Positions 1 to 8,386 of a DNA stretch of 52,362 nucleotides are shown here, piece after piece. The stretch's first letter is position 1. The number at the start of each line of letters is the position of its first letter. The position numbers and the translations under genes are program-made. Source of the DNA: Weissella cibaria (lineage in GTDB: Bacteria > Bacillota > Bacilli > Lactobacillales > Lactobacillaceae); NCBI RefSeq assembly GCF_004521965.1, contig NZ_SDGK01000013.1, forward strand, positions 1 through 52,362. Direction: 5' to 3'. The notes beneath the pieces are model-generated. The model was not told where the DNA came from. It made no database searches and saw only the letters and a program-made list of their open reading frames with translations.

Positions 1-54
1 TTAAGACTCCGGTTTTTCACACCGGCATCCAGGGTTCGACTCCCTGATGAGCTA
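1..54 (+). tRNA. tRNA-Glu (UUC), 5' end cut by window
   Basis: These 54 bases are identical to the 3' three quarters of the complete tRNA-Glu at 88-159, including the anticodon arm with loop TTTTCAC (anticodon TTC), the T arm and the acceptor 3' strand. The 5' part lies outside the window. CCA is not encoded. It is the upstream member of a tandem pair separated by 33 bases. Confidence 0.9.
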
Positions 55-87
55 TTGCTTTCATCGTTAAGCATTCAACAATTTCAC

Positions 88-159
88 GGCTCATTGGTCA
101 AGCGGTTAAGACTCCGGTTTTTCACACCGGCATCCAGGGTTCGACTCCCTGATGAGCTA
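88..159 (+). tRNA. tRNA-Glu (UUC)
   Basis: A complete 72-base cloverleaf. The acceptor stem GGCTCAT pairs with ATGAGCT, with one G-U at position 1. The anticodon stem is CCGGT/ACCGG with loop TTTTCAC, giving anticodon TTC for glutamate. The T arm carries GGTTCGACT. The discriminator is A and CCA is not encoded. A strong intrinsic terminator follows 10 bases downstream, so this ends a tRNA transcription unit. Confidence 0.95.
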
Positions 160-168
160 TACTGATTA

Positions 169-200
169 AAAAGGCGATTGCAAAAGCAATTGCCTTTTTT
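169..200 (+). terminator. Intrinsic terminator of the tRNA-Glu unit
   Basis: The arm AAGGCGATTGC pairs with GCAATTGCCTT (one G-U) around loop AAAA and is followed by a T run. Confidence 0.85.
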
Positions 201-274
201 GTACTTTTGGGTATCTATCCCCAAATACCTTTGATACACTGTAAGTGACAAATGATAAGTAGAGGTGAACATAG

Positions 275-1078
275 ATGACACGATTGTACGTAACTGACTT
301 AGATCAAACTTTCCTACACGAGGATAAGACGTTTGATGATAATCGTTTTACGACTATTTTGGATAAGTTGGATGCGCAAGGCGACCAATTTGCCATTGCT
401 ACTGGGCGAGAAGCGAAGTGGGTGCGCACAAAGTTTGGTGCTTTAGCTGATCGTGTTCATCTGGTGACCAATAACGGTGCTGCATGGCACGTGCGTGGGA
501 CGGAAACGACGACATTGCGCACGATTGACCCAGACACACTAACTGAGTTGGAACAAATTTTGGTAGATGTTTCTCCAAAGGACGGTATTATTGCTTTTTC
601 TGCCGACAGTATGTACCGCCTAAATGGGTATGGTGAGCTACGTGCTGACTTGCAAGACTATATGACGCAGGTCTATGGTCAAATTCATATGGTTGATCAC
701 TTACGCGACATTCCCCAAGCATTGGCTAGCGTGACGGCGATTTTTGATGTTGTCCATTCAAATGAGGCGATTGCCCGCATTCAAGCGACAACATTGCCTT
801 TGCACCCGACCACGTCAGGGTATGGCGCGGTTGATATTTTAGCAGCAGGTGTCAATAAAGCAACTAGTCTATCGGCGATGATTGCCGAATTACAATTAAC
901 GCCTGAAGATTTGACGGTCTTTGGGGATGGTATGAATGATTTTGAAATGATGCAATTGGCGGGCGAAGTATATATTATGCCGAATTCAGATGAACGTCTC
1001 TTTGGCCGTGGCTACCGTGAGGCACTATTTGATAATGAGCATGATGGTGTCTTGGCAACGCTGGAAACAATTATTTAA
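275..1078 (+). CDS. HAD-superfamily phosphatase, Cof/YidA type
   Basis: The 267-residue length is normal for Cof-type (HAD-IIB) sugar-phosphate or cofactor phosphatases, which are cytosolic and Mg-dependent. The nucleophile motif is DLDQT at residues 8-12, with Gln where most relatives have Gly. A late GDGMND acidic motif near residue 217 binds Mg, and the middle holds the C2-type cap. A purine-rich Shine-Dalgarno (GTAGAGGTG) precedes the ATG. The gene has its own terminator, so it is probably monocistronic. Two relatives lie in this window: a decayed one at 1663 and an intact one at 41446. Substrate cannot be read from sequence. Confidence 0.88.
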   Translation: MTRLYVTDLDQTFLHEDKTFDDNRFTTILDKLDAQGDQFAIATGREAKWVRTKFGALADRVHLVTNNGAAWHVRGTETTTLRTIDPDTLTELEQILVDVSPKDGIIAFSADSMYRLNGYGELRADLQDYMTQVYGQIHMVDHLRDIPQALASVTAIFDVVHSNEAIARIQATTLPLHPTTSGYGAVDILAAGVNKATSLSAMIAELQLTPEDLTVFGDGMNDFEMMQLAGEVYIMPNSDERLFGRGYREALFDNEHDGVLATLETII

Positions 1079-1086
1079 CTGATTAT

Positions 1087-1114
1087 AGGAGCGAGCGCAG
1101 GTTCGCTCCTTTTT
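1087..1114 (+). terminator. Intrinsic terminator after HAD phosphatase
   Basis: A perfect 8-bp stem AGGAGCGA/TCGCTCCT with an 8-base loop is followed by TTTTT. Confidence 0.85.
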
Positions 1115-1144
1115 GCTAAACTTGTGCGTAGGGGGAATTAGCTG

Positions 1145-1645
1145 ATGATTAATTATGAAAGTTATCCATTGTTAAATGGCATAATTACGCTATTCTATTC
1201 AACAAAGGGCGTGCAATTTGTCTCTTTGGCGGATGACCCGGTTTCTGAATATCAGGTTTGGTATCCAACCGGTCAACCAATGCCGGTAACCAAGCAGCAC
1301 TATGCCAATCTGGTGGCCGCGTATTTAGCAGGACAGGCCTTACCGCCATATCAGGTGGATTGGCAATCGCATGGCACCGATTTACAACGGCAAGTTTGGC
1401 AATATTTGCAAACTATTCCGACGGGTACGACGATGAGTTATCAAGCGTTGGCCACGGCGATTGGGCGACCTAATGCTGTCCGGGCCATTGCCACAGCGGC
1501 TGCGAAAAATCCATTACTGATTTTAGGCGCTTGTCATCGCATCGTCCGCCAAGATGGCACATTGGAAAATTATCGGGCCGGTGTGACTTGGAAGCGAAAC
1601 TTACTCGCATTTGAACACCAACTTCAAAATTCTGCGTTAGATTAA
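1145..1645 (+). CDS. Methylated-DNA--protein-cysteine methyltransferase family protein (Ogt-like)
   Basis: At 166 residues it matches Ogt/MGMT, which transfers alkyl groups from O6-alkylguanine to its own cysteine. The C-terminal domain has the DNA-binding helix (MSYQALATAIG, RAIATAAAKNP) and the active-site region GACHRIV with Cys at about residue 130. The canonical motif is PCHRV, so the Pro before the Cys is replaced by Ala. The Cys-His-Arg trio remains, so activity is plausible but not assured. The usual GYAGG-like substrate loop reads ENYRAG. The start is ATG with upstream GGGGGAATTAGCTG. The decayed HAD gene follows closely. Confidence 0.85.
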   Translation: MINYESYPLLNGIITLFYSTKGVQFVSLADDPVSEYQVWYPTGQPMPVTKQHYANLVAAYLAGQALPPYQVDWQSHGTDLQRQVWQYLQTIPTGTTMSYQALATAIGRPNAVRAIATAAAKNPLLILGACHRIVRQDGTLENYRAGVTWKRNLLAFEHQLQNSALD

Positions 1646-1662
1646 TTTTTGAGTGAGGTGAC

Positions 1663-2087
1663 ATGATGAAGCAAACAAAATTTGTGGCAACTGATTTGGA
1701 TGGTACGCTGTTAAAATGATCGGAAACGATTTAATCGGGAGTTATTTGCGCAGATTCTAAAAGAATACGAAGCAACTGGTGGAAAATTCATCGTGGCGAG
1801 TGATCGCGATTTAAAACACGTCCAAATGTTATTCCGCGTTTTCTTAGACCGGGTGAATATTGTGGCGGACAACGGCGCAACAATCATGGCTGCTGACGGT
1901 CAGATTCAAGAACGGCACATGATGACGCAGGAACAATTAAGCAATCTACCGCACAAAATCGATCACATGCCGACTAAACCCACATGGTGGTATCCTAGTG
2001 TTTAGTCCGGATGAGTTATTAGTTGTGCGTGATTACGGGGCCATACCAAGCGGCTTTTTAACGTGTTCCAAAATGCTGAACCCTTAA
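1663..2087 (+). pseudogene. Decayed HAD (Cof-type) phosphatase
   Basis: An ATG with a good Shine-Dalgarno (GTGAGGTGAC) opens a HAD N-terminus with the motif TDLDGTLLK, but a TGA at 1717 stops it. The reading continues in the +1 frame (DRKRFNRE, then ADNGATIM) up to a stop at 2005, and a third short stretch in another frame follows (SPDELLVVRDYG). The C-terminal half with the GDGxND motif is missing. So the gene has at least two frameshifts and a 3' deletion. It resembles the intact HAD proteins at 275 and 41446. Confidence 0.8.
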
Positions 2088-2103
2088 TATAATGCCTTTT
2101 GTC

Positions 2104-2751
2104 TCACTCTCTATTCTGTTGGCGAATTTGGTCTAGTTGGGTGCGCTTATCAACGTTGATATACCCCATTAAGCCGTAGAAAAATAGTTGTTCAAGTTGC
2201 TGATCAAGTGTTTTGATATCGATTTCACCCTGAGCAAGAGCGAAGGTTTTTTGGCGATCGTACGACATGAACATATCGATGTATACGCGAATAGCGGCGG
2301 TGCTGACGTCAGCATTGAAGAAGCCTTCAGACCGACCTTGTTCGATAATGGTCGTAAAAAAAGTATCTCGGCGTGTGTCAGCAACCGTCCGAATGTGTGA
2401 ATCATCCATTTCAAGCAAGGTAAGCATTTCTGGTCCGTATGTGGTCGCGATTTTCTTTTGTGCAGTTGCGGTGGTTGTGGCGAAGGCTTTAATTTTGTCT
2501 AAAATCGTCAAATCCGGTGATTCTGCAATCGCCATGATACGGTCAAAGAGATTATTTAGTTCATTGTTAGCGATTTCCCGGACAAGGGTATCCTTGCTAT
2601 CGAAATACTTGTAGAAGGTCACCACTGAAACACCGGCATCAGCTGCGATACTTTTTAAGTCCGTATTGTGAATGCCGTTCTCGCGGAACAAAGCCGTTGC
2701 GCTTGCGATTAATTGTTGTTTCGTGAGCGCTTTTTTTGTTTCTCGGTTCAT
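2104..2751 (-). CDS. TetR/AcrR-family transcriptional repressor
   Basis: The 215-residue protein has an N-terminal helix-turn-helix of the TetR type: LIASATALFRENG, then VSVVTFYKYFDSKDTL at about residues 30-50. The C-terminal ligand-binding part is divergent. The start at 2751 is chosen because AGGAGGTACATC sits just upstream; an upstream extension to 2787 has no such site. It is divergent from the ABC exporter at 2901, and a perfect 12-bp inverted repeat lies between them. It probably represses both itself and the exporter in response to an exported compound; that is inference. Confidence 0.88.
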   Translation of the reverse strand: MNRETKKALTKQQLIASATALFRENGIHNTDLKSIAADAGVSVVTFYKYFDSKDTLVREIANNELNNLFDRIMAIAESPDLTILDKIKAFATTTATAQKKIATTYGPEMLTLLEMDDSHIRTVADTRRDTFFTTIIEQGRSEGFFNADVSTAAIRVYIDMFMSYDRQKTFALAQGEIDIKTLDQQLEQLFFYGLMGYINVDKRTQLDQIRQQNRE

Positions 2752-2775
2752 GATGTACCTCCTTGATTTAATTTT

Positions 2776-2803
2776 AATATACCACAAAAAGTTTAATCAT
2801 CAA
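2776..2803 (-). promoter_or_regulatory. Probable promoter of the tetR gene
   Basis: On the minus strand TTGATG (2798-2803) and TATATT (2776-2781) are separated by 16 bases. The left arm of the operator-like repeat overlaps it, as expected for autorepression. Confidence 0.55.
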
Positions 2804-2821
2804 TCGGCAGATTAAACTTTT
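2787..2821. promoter_or_regulatory. TetR operator candidate, perfect 12-bp inverted repeat
   Basis: AAAAGTTTAATC (2787-2798) and GATTAAACTTTT (2810-2821) are exact inverted copies with an 11-base spacer. The site lies between the divergent tetR and ABC exporter genes. It overlaps the tetR promoter and directly abuts the exporter -35 box, an ideal place for repression of both. Confidence 0.75.
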
Positions 2822-2822
2822 C

Positions 2823-2851
2823 TTGACGTAGGTATGGGGGGACGGTACACT
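2823..2851 (+). promoter_or_regulatory. Promoter of the ABC exporter gene
   Basis: TTGACG (2823-2828) and TACACT (2846-2851) are separated by 17 bases. The -35 box starts two bases after the operator-like palindrome. Confidence 0.7.
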
Positions 2852-2900
2852 TATACTTAACTTAATGAAAATATGAATATGAAAGGCCGGAGGAAGAACA

Positions 2901-4880
2901 ATGGCATTTTTGGAATTACAAAATATCCGCAAGTCATACTTTTTGGGTAAAGAAGAGTTCCCAGTTTTGAAGGGAATTGACTTGGAATTTGAATTGGGCG
3001 AGTTTGTTTCAATTCTGGGTGAATCAGGTGGTGGTAAGTCGACGCTGATGAATATCATTGGTGGTTTGGATCGTGAATTTGAGGGGCAGGTCACAATTGA
3101 CGGTCAAGTTTTGGACCATAAAAAGGAAAAGCAACTTGATGCTTACCGCCGGGGCACGATTGGTTACATCTACCAAGCCTACAATTTGATTAGTCATTTG
3201 ACGGTTTTGGAAAATGTATTGGTTTCATTAGAGATGACGACGTTGAGCCAAAAGGAGAAAGTGGCCCGCGCGACAGAACTGCTGACAAAGGTTGGTTTGC
3301 AAGAACAAATTAAGAAGCACCCGAACCAATTGTCAGGTGGACAAAAGCAACGTGTGGCCATCGCCCGTGCGTTGGCTTCTGATCCAAAGGTGATTATTGC
3401 CGATGAGCCAACGGGTGCGTTGGATGGTAAGAACACGGCCGAAGTTTTGGAAATTCTAGAAGGCATTGCCAAGGATGGTAAGCTGGTTATTGCTGTAACG
3501 CACTCACAAGACGTGGCGAACCACGGGACGCGGATTGTTCACTTAGCCGATGGTCAAATTGATGACGACCAACGTTTGCGTCCGTCATTCGAACTACCGT
3601 CTGATGATACGCGTTTGGCTGATCGACCATTGCCAGCGGCAGCGTCATTCCGTAATGCGTTTAAGCACTTAACATATAACTTCTGGCGTAACTCATTGAT
3701 TATGATTGGAACAGCGATTGGCTTATTTGCGGTGATGTTGTTTACCGGGTTAGGAAATGGGGTTAAGGCCTACATTAATGACCAAGTCAATTCCTTGGCT
3801 AATCCAACGGCTGTGACGGTTGCCCGTCATCAAGGTGATAACGGCGGTGTTGGTCAAACTTCTGGGGCCACAGCCGGCGTCGATATGGATAAGACGACGA
3901 TTTCGGATGACCAAATCAAGAAGATTAAGACCAACAAGTACGTGAAGACGTTGCAAAAGGGTTATCAAGCCGGTAACGTGCAAGCAACGTTAGATGGTAA
4001 GGCATACTCACTTGGAACGGTGCAAACGTGGTCAGCAACTTACCAAAAGAAGTTGATCAAGGCTGGTCATGTGCCTGGTAAGAACGAAATCTTGGTCGAC
4101 AAGAAGACGGTTGCGAAGAAGTTCAATACCAAGAATTGGCAATCAGTCGTTGGTAAGACGATGACGGTTAAGTGGATGACAGTTAAGTCAGACGGGATGA
4201 CACCAGTTGAAATTAATAAAACATTCAAGGTTGCTGGGGTTATCGATGCCGGCCAAGCCGGTACAGCTAACGTAACAACGGCAGGCACCATTGAAGATGC
4301 CTACAAGGAAGCTGGTGCGGATACGCGTGCCTTGTTCGTGACGGTTCGGGTGAAGCATACTGATGATGTGAAGGCCTTCCAAAAGGCAGTTAACAAGATG
4401 AAGGATGCAGATGGCAAGCGTTTGTACCAAGCGGTAACGGTTGGTTCAATCTTGGATACGATTAACACGATTGTGTCATTGGCAACGAATGTGTTGGCAG
4501 CGATTGCCGCTATCTCACTGATTGTGTCAGCCTTGATGATTATTGTGACGATGTTCATGTCCGTTTCAGAACGCACGAAGGAAATTGGTATCTTGCGTGC
4601 CTTAGGTGAAAGCAAGAAGGACGTTCGTAACTTGTTCACGTCAGAATCATTGTTGATTGGTTTGGCAAGCTTCATCTTGGCAGTAATCTTGGCGTTCGGT
4701 ATTGGCGCTGGTTTGAACAGCGCCCTTTACCAAATTGCGAAGTTTGATATGATTCAAATTTCATTGGGCAATGTCGTGATGACGTTGATCTTAGCTTTGG
4801 TCATTTCATTCTTGGCGGCCTTGTTGCCAGCTCGTCGTGCAGCAAAGTTGAACCCAATTGATGCTTTGTCAGCAGATTAA
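2901..4880 (+). CDS. ABC transporter with fused ATPase and FtsX-type permease (MacB-like)
   Basis: This 659-residue protein is a whole half-transporter. The N-terminal ATPase has Walker A GESGGGKST (about 40-48), signature LSGGQKQR (about 144-151) and Walker B VIIADEP. One membrane segment follows at about 255-275, then an extracytoplasmic MacB-type domain, then three C-terminal membrane segments. The RTKEIGILRALG loop and PARRAAKLNPIDALS tail are typical of FtsX permeases. Relatives export peptides, antibiotics or lipids without a periplasmic partner in Gram-positives. Shine-Dalgarno GGAGGAAGAAC precedes ATG. The divergent TetR gene suggests inducible efflux; the substrate is unknown. Confidence 0.9.
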   Translation: MAFLELQNIRKSYFLGKEEFPVLKGIDLEFELGEFVSILGESGGGKSTLMNIIGGLDREFEGQVTIDGQVLDHKKEKQLDAYRRGTIGYIYQAYNLISHLTVLENVLVSLEMTTLSQKEKVARATELLTKVGLQEQIKKHPNQLSGGQKQRVAIARALASDPKVIIADEPTGALDGKNTAEVLEILEGIAKDGKLVIAVTHSQDVANHGTRIVHLADGQIDDDQRLRPSFELPSDDTRLADRPLPAAASFRNAFKHLTYNFWRNSLIMIGTAIGLFAVMLFTGLGNGVKAYINDQVNSLANPTAVTVARHQGDNGGVGQTSGATAGVDMDKTTISDDQIKKIKTNKYVKTLQKGYQAGNVQATLDGKAYSLGTVQTWSATYQKKLIKAGHVPGKNEILVDKKTVAKKFNTKNWQSVVGKTMTVKWMTVKSDGMTPVEINKTFKVAGVIDAGQAGTANVTTAGTIEDAYKEAGADTRALFVTVRVKHTDDVKAFQKAVNKMKDADGKRLYQAVTVGSILDTINTIVSLATNVLAAIAAISLIVSALMIIVTMFMSVSERTKEIGILRALGESKKDVRNLFTSESLLIGLASFILAVILAFGIGAGLNSALYQIAKFDMIQISLGNVVMTLILALVISFLAALLPARRAAKLNPIDALSAD

Positions 4881-4889
4881 TAGTTAACT

Positions 4890-4937
4890 TTAAAAGCCGC
4901 CATTCCCGTTCGTCGTACTGGAAATGGTGGCTTTTAA
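4890..4937 (+). terminator. Intrinsic terminator after the ABC exporter
   Basis: A 15-bp stem starting TTAAAAGCCGCCATT pairs with AATGGTGGCTTTTAA (one G-U). The T run is inside the distal arm. Confidence 0.8.
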
Positions 4938-4952
4938 CTGTTACTAGAAAAA

Positions 4953-4968
4953 GTGACCTAGACCGTGT
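4953..4968. promoter_or_regulatory. Possible NagR (GntR) operator upstream of nagA
   Basis: On the minus strand the site reads CGGTCTAGGTCAC, close to the TGGTCTAGACCA-like sites bound by NagR/YvoA regulators. It lies about 90 bases upstream of nagA, whose operon encodes such a regulator. This is a resemblance only. Confidence 0.4.
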
Positions 4969-5052
4969 AAACTTATAAGCGATAAGAACATGATAGAGAC
5001 GGTTAATTACCGCCTGTACCAATTTAGTATGTCACTTAAAGGGGAGTTAATC

Positions 5053-6228
5053 ATGAGTACAGTTTTGACCCACGCAACCATTTATACCGGGGAACAAGAA
5101 AATCCAGTTATCAAGGATGCTTATATTCGTTTTGATAAGCAAATTGAAGCAATGGGACCGATGACCGAGTTGGTTTTGACATCTGCAGATGAAGTTGTCC
5201 GGTCCGACCGCAAGGTTATTGTACCTGGTTTTATTGATGTCCACACGCACGGTGCCTATGGATTTGATACCATGGACGGTGTGACAGAAGATATCGTTAA
5301 GATGGTACATGGGCAAATTTCAGAGGGAATTACGGCTGTTTTCCCAACAACCATGACTCAATCAGTTGAGAATATCTCAAAGTCGATGATGGCTGTTGAT
5401 GAGGCGGCTCAACAAGAACCAGCGATTGTTGGTGTACACTTGGAAGGACCATTCATTAACCCACACTTTAAAGGGGCCCAACCAGAAGAACACATTATTG
5501 CGCCAAGTATTGACTGGGTGAAGCGATGGCATGAATTGTCAGGTAACCGTGTTCGTTTGATTACGTATGCGCCCGAACAAGCGCCAGACGTTCGGGCCTT
5601 CGAAGATTATTTGGCAGATAACAATATCATTGGTTCAGTGGGTCACTCAAATGCAACCCGTGATTTCTTACAGCACAATTCAAAGGCAAGCCACATTACC
5701 CACCTATATAATGCACAACGACCAATGTCTCACCGTGAACCAGGAGTTACAGGGCATGCGATGTTAGAAGACAACATTCGTACGGAGTTAATTGTGGATG
5801 GTTTCCACGTTTACCCAGATATGGTCAACGTCGCTTACAAGCTTAAGACTGCTAACCGGATTGATTTGATTACTGATTCAATGCGCGCCAAGGGGCTTGG
5901 GGATGGTGAATCAGAATTGGGTGGTCAGAAGGTTTGGGTTAAGGACAAGCAAGCCCGTTTGGCTGACGGCACGTTGGCTGGTTCTGTGCTTGAGTTTGAT
6001 GACGCCTTCCGCAACATCATGGCGTTCACAGGTGCATCGATTGAAGAAGCTATCCAAATGGCCTCAGTTAATCAAGCTGTCGAGTTTGGGCTTGATACAA
6101 AGGGAACGTTGCGGATTGGCAAAGATGCTGACTTGAACGTCTTTAGCGCTGATTTGTCAGTGTTGGAAGCCACCTACAGTCTAGGACGTCATTTCTCAAA
6201 GTCAGACGCACCGACCGCGGAGGCATAA
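5053..6228 (+). CDS. nagA: N-acetylglucosamine-6-phosphate deacetylase
   Basis: NagA removes acetate from GlcNAc-6-P to give glucosamine-6-P in amino-sugar use and cell-wall recycling. The 391-residue length is usual. The metal-binding HTHG motif is at about residue 64, HLEGPFINP carries the catalytic-metal Glu, GHSNA and THLYNAQ supply His ligands, and the catalytic Asp sits in LITDSM near residue 274. The start at 5053 is set by AAAGGGGAGTTAATC upstream; an upstream in-frame ATG at 4990 has no such site. The regulator gene follows after three bases, so the two form an operon. Confidence 0.95.
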   Translation: MSTVLTHATIYTGEQENPVIKDAYIRFDKQIEAMGPMTELVLTSADEVVRSDRKVIVPGFIDVHTHGAYGFDTMDGVTEDIVKMVHGQISEGITAVFPTTMTQSVENISKSMMAVDEAAQQEPAIVGVHLEGPFINPHFKGAQPEEHIIAPSIDWVKRWHELSGNRVRLITYAPEQAPDVRAFEDYLADNNIIGSVGHSNATRDFLQHNSKASHITHLYNAQRPMSHREPGVTGHAMLEDNIRTELIVDGFHVYPDMVNVAYKLKTANRIDLITDSMRAKGLGDGESELGGQKVWVKDKQARLADGTLAGSVLEFDDAFRNIMAFTGASIEEAIQMASVNQAVEFGLDTKGTLRIGKDADLNVFSADLSVLEATYSLGRHFSKSDAPTAEA

Positions 6229-6231
6229 TGT

Positions 6232-6933
6232 ATGGCAGCACCTGTTTACATTCAGATTCATGATGAAATTCATGAAGCTATTGAAGCTGGGCGCTGGGTC
6301 CCAGGTGACAAAATCCCAGCTGAACGTGAATTGGCTGAACAATTTGGTGTTTCACGTATGACCTTGCGCCAAGCAGTCATGATGTTAGTTGATGAAGGTA
6401 TCCTAGAACGTCGTGTTGGATCGGGAACTTACGTCGCAGAAGGTAAAGTGCAGGAACAATTAAACGGTGTGATATCGTTTACTGAAATGATGGTGGCGGC
6501 CGGCAAGGTGGCCACGTCACGCACGATTTCCTTCCATATTGGGAAAGCATCTAATTCAGAACAAGAACGACTACAATTGGGTGACGACGATCAAGTGTTA
6601 CGCATGGAACGTGTGCGTTATGGTAATGACGAACCAATTGCATTTGAAGTGGCCTCAATTCCGGCTAGTCTAGTTGATGGGTTGGCTCGTGAAAGTTTAA
6701 CCAATTCTTTGTACCGTGCATTGTCGGAGCAACGAGGCTTACGGATTGGTCAGGCGCAACAAACCGTGACAGCAGCTGCCGTTACAGAAAGGGTCGCTGA
6801 ATATCTTGCTATCAAGCGTGGTGACCCAGTTTTAGTCATGCGCCAATTGACATTTGATACAGCGGGTAAGCCATTTGAGTATGTTCGTACCCAATATGTT
6901 GGATCAAGATTTGAGTTCTTTTTGGAAAAATAA
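6232..6933 (+). CDS. nagR: GntR-family regulator with UTRA domain (NagR/YvoA type)
   Basis: The 233-residue protein has an N-terminal winged helix (PAERELAEQFGVSRMTLRQA at about 25-45) and a C-terminal UTRA effector domain (ISFTEMM, then the YVRTQYVGSRFEF end). Relatives repress nag genes and respond to GlcN-6-P or GlcNAc-6-P. The Shine-Dalgarno GCGGAGG lies inside the end of nagA, and the gene starts three bases after the nagA stop, so translation is probably coupled. Gene order supports control of amino-sugar use. Confidence 0.9.
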   Translation: MAAPVYIQIHDEIHEAIEAGRWVPGDKIPAERELAEQFGVSRMTLRQAVMMLVDEGILERRVGSGTYVAEGKVQEQLNGVISFTEMMVAAGKVATSRTISFHIGKASNSEQERLQLGDDDQVLRMERVRYGNDEPIAFEVASIPASLVDGLARESLTNSLYRALSEQRGLRIGQAQQTVTAAAVTERVAEYLAIKRGDPVLVMRQLTFDTAGKPFEYVRTQYVGSRFEFFLEK

Positions 6934-6941
6934 TCACAAGG

Positions 6942-6967
6942 AAAACGCCTATATATAGGCGTTTTTT
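6942..6967 (+). terminator. Intrinsic terminator of nagA-nagR
   Basis: AAAACGCCTATA pairs perfectly with TATAGGCGTTTT, followed by further T residues. Confidence 0.85.
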
Positions 6968-7058
6968 GAGTTAGAATTAAAATTTGCACAAGCCGTTGAA
7001 AGGTGTGTAATATATTTTGGTTTTATAAAAGTTTATTTTTTGTAAGTGGAATTGAGAA

Positions 7059-7387
7059 ATGCATAAGTTAAATCCAACGATTGCATTGGCATTATTTTTT
7101 GTAGCGATTCCATCATTATGGGCGGTGTAACTGTTGCCGCCGCAACGTTGTTCGTACTTGGTGGCTTGGCAGCCTTAATTTCATCAATGCCTGGTATTCG
7201 TTACTGGGGCGACACGGCTGCTCGGCTGACTGGTTGGGCCATTTCAATCGTTATCTTAAGCTTGAATGGTTGCCTAGCAAAGTCTGGCACGATGCCGTTG
7301 CAAATTGCTGGGGCGATGCTTGCGGGTATCTTTATTGTTGGTGTTCTTGGCCGGGTCTTGGTTGACGCACTCTCAAAGCAAAATTAA
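7059..7387 (+). pseudogene. Small membrane protein with a single-base frameshift
   Basis: An ATG at 7059 opens MHKLNPTIALALFFVAIPSL, which then reaches a stop at 7128. The other frame carries on from about 7118 as a hydrophobic protein (GGVTVAAATLFVLGG, then two more membrane segments, ending at 7387). Adding one base near 7118 would join them into one protein of about 109 residues with four membrane segments. I do not recognise the family. A TTGCAC/TAATAT promoter-like pair (6984-7013, 18-base spacer) lies upstream. Confidence 0.6.
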
Positions 7388-7411
7388 AGCGATGAAGTAG
7401 GGAAGAACAAC

Positions 7412-7440
7412 TTGTAACTGTCCTTCCTTTTTGTTAAACT
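7412..7440 (+). promoter_or_regulatory. Promoter of rpsD
   Basis: TTGTAA (7412-7417) and TAAACT (7435-7440) with a 17-base spacer lie just before the S4-type leader. Confidence 0.65.
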
Positions 7441-7449
7441 ATTGGAAGT

Positions 7450-7620
7450 GTTGAAAACTGCAGCGGATTGTCCGCAAGCTCGTCAACAATTTACCGACCC
7501 GTTTCAATTATGGCGGAGAACACACCAGTACCCGCGCTGCAGCGGTGAAAGTTTGGGTGAATTGCACGAATGTGAGGCAATTCTCTAGAATTCAACAATA
7601 ATAAAATTCTGGAGGACATT
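7450..7620 (+). promoter_or_regulatory. Ribosomal protein S4 (rpsD) mRNA leader, autoregulatory candidate
   Basis: The 170-base untranslated leader folds well. CTGCAGC (7458-7464) pairs with GCTGCAG (7536-7542) and encloses a GCGGA/TCCGC hairpin (7462-7474 region). A second hairpin GAATTGC/GCAATTC follows. AGAATT/AATTCT then brackets the bases just before GGAGG. Firmicutes rpsD leaders are known S4-binding autoregulatory RNAs with a long closing stem and internal hairpins; this leader has that plan. The exact match to the family model was not tested. Confidence 0.65.
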
Positions 7621-7624
7621 TAGT

Positions 7625-8236
7625 ATGTCACGTTATACTGGACCTAAGTTCCGTGTTTCACGTCGTTTGGGTGTTTCTTTGTCAGGTACTGGTAAGGAAA
7701 TTGCTCGTCGTAACTACGCCCCTGGAGATCACGGTGCCGGCCGTCGTGCAAAGATCTCTGATTACGGTATGCAATTGGCTGAAAAGCAAAAGGTACGTTT
7801 CACGTACGGTTTGACTGAGCGCCAATTCCACAACTTGTTTAACAAGGCTGGTAAGTTCCGTAAGGGTACTCACGGTGAAAACTTCATCGTATTGTTGGAG
7901 CGTCGTTTGGACAACATTGTTTACCGTTTGGGCTTGGCCTCAACGCGTCAACAAGCACGTCAATTGGTTAACCACGGCCACATCTTGGTTGATGGTAAGC
8001 GTGTTGACATTCCTTCATACGAAGTTACTGTAGGTCAAGAGATCTCAGTTCGTGAGAAGTCACAAAAGAACGTTTACATCCAAGCTTCACTGGAAGCGCA
8101 GGCTGGAACGTTGCCATTCGTTGAGTTCAATAAGGACGAGATGAAGGGTTCATTGGTTCGCTTGCCAGAGCGTTCAGAATTGGACCACGATTACAACGAA
8201 AACCTTATCGTTGAATACTACAACAAGTTGGGATAA
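7625..8236 (+). CDS. rpsD: 30S ribosomal protein S4
   Basis: S4 is a primary 16S rRNA-binding protein that nucleates the small subunit. The 203-residue length, the [16 protein letters not shown] start and the S4 RNA-binding domain ([19 protein letters not shown], then [14 protein letters not shown] at about 95-130) are clear. The N-terminus lacks the four-cysteine zinc site found in some bacterial S4 proteins. GGAGGACATTTAGT precedes ATG. The gene is monocistronic with its own leader and terminator, as in other Firmicutes. Confidence 0.98.
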   Translation: MSRYTGPKFRVSRRLGVSLSGTGKEIARRNYAPGDHGAGRRAKISDYGMQLAEKQKVRFTYGLTERQFHNLFNKAGKFRKGTHGENFIVLLERRLDNIVYRLGLASTRQQARQLVNHGHILVDGKRVDIPSYEVTVGQEISVREKSQKNVYIQASLEAQAGTLPFVEFNKDEMKGSLVRLPERSELDHDYNENLIVEYYNKLG

Positions 8237-8268
8237 TTTTAATTATTTCGGACTTGTTGTTCACAAAG

Positions 8269-8299
8269 AAGCACAGGGCTTATGCCTTGTGCTTTTTTT
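8269..8299 (+). terminator. Intrinsic terminator of rpsD
   Basis: AAGCACAGGGC pairs with GCCTTGTGCTT around TTAT and is followed by a T run. Confidence 0.88.
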
Positions 8300-8386
8300 G
8301 GTGCAGTCGTAAAGAATCATATAGTGGAAACGCTAGCGCACAATGTTGAAATACGTTAAAGTGGTTACTTTATGTGAGGTGTTGAG

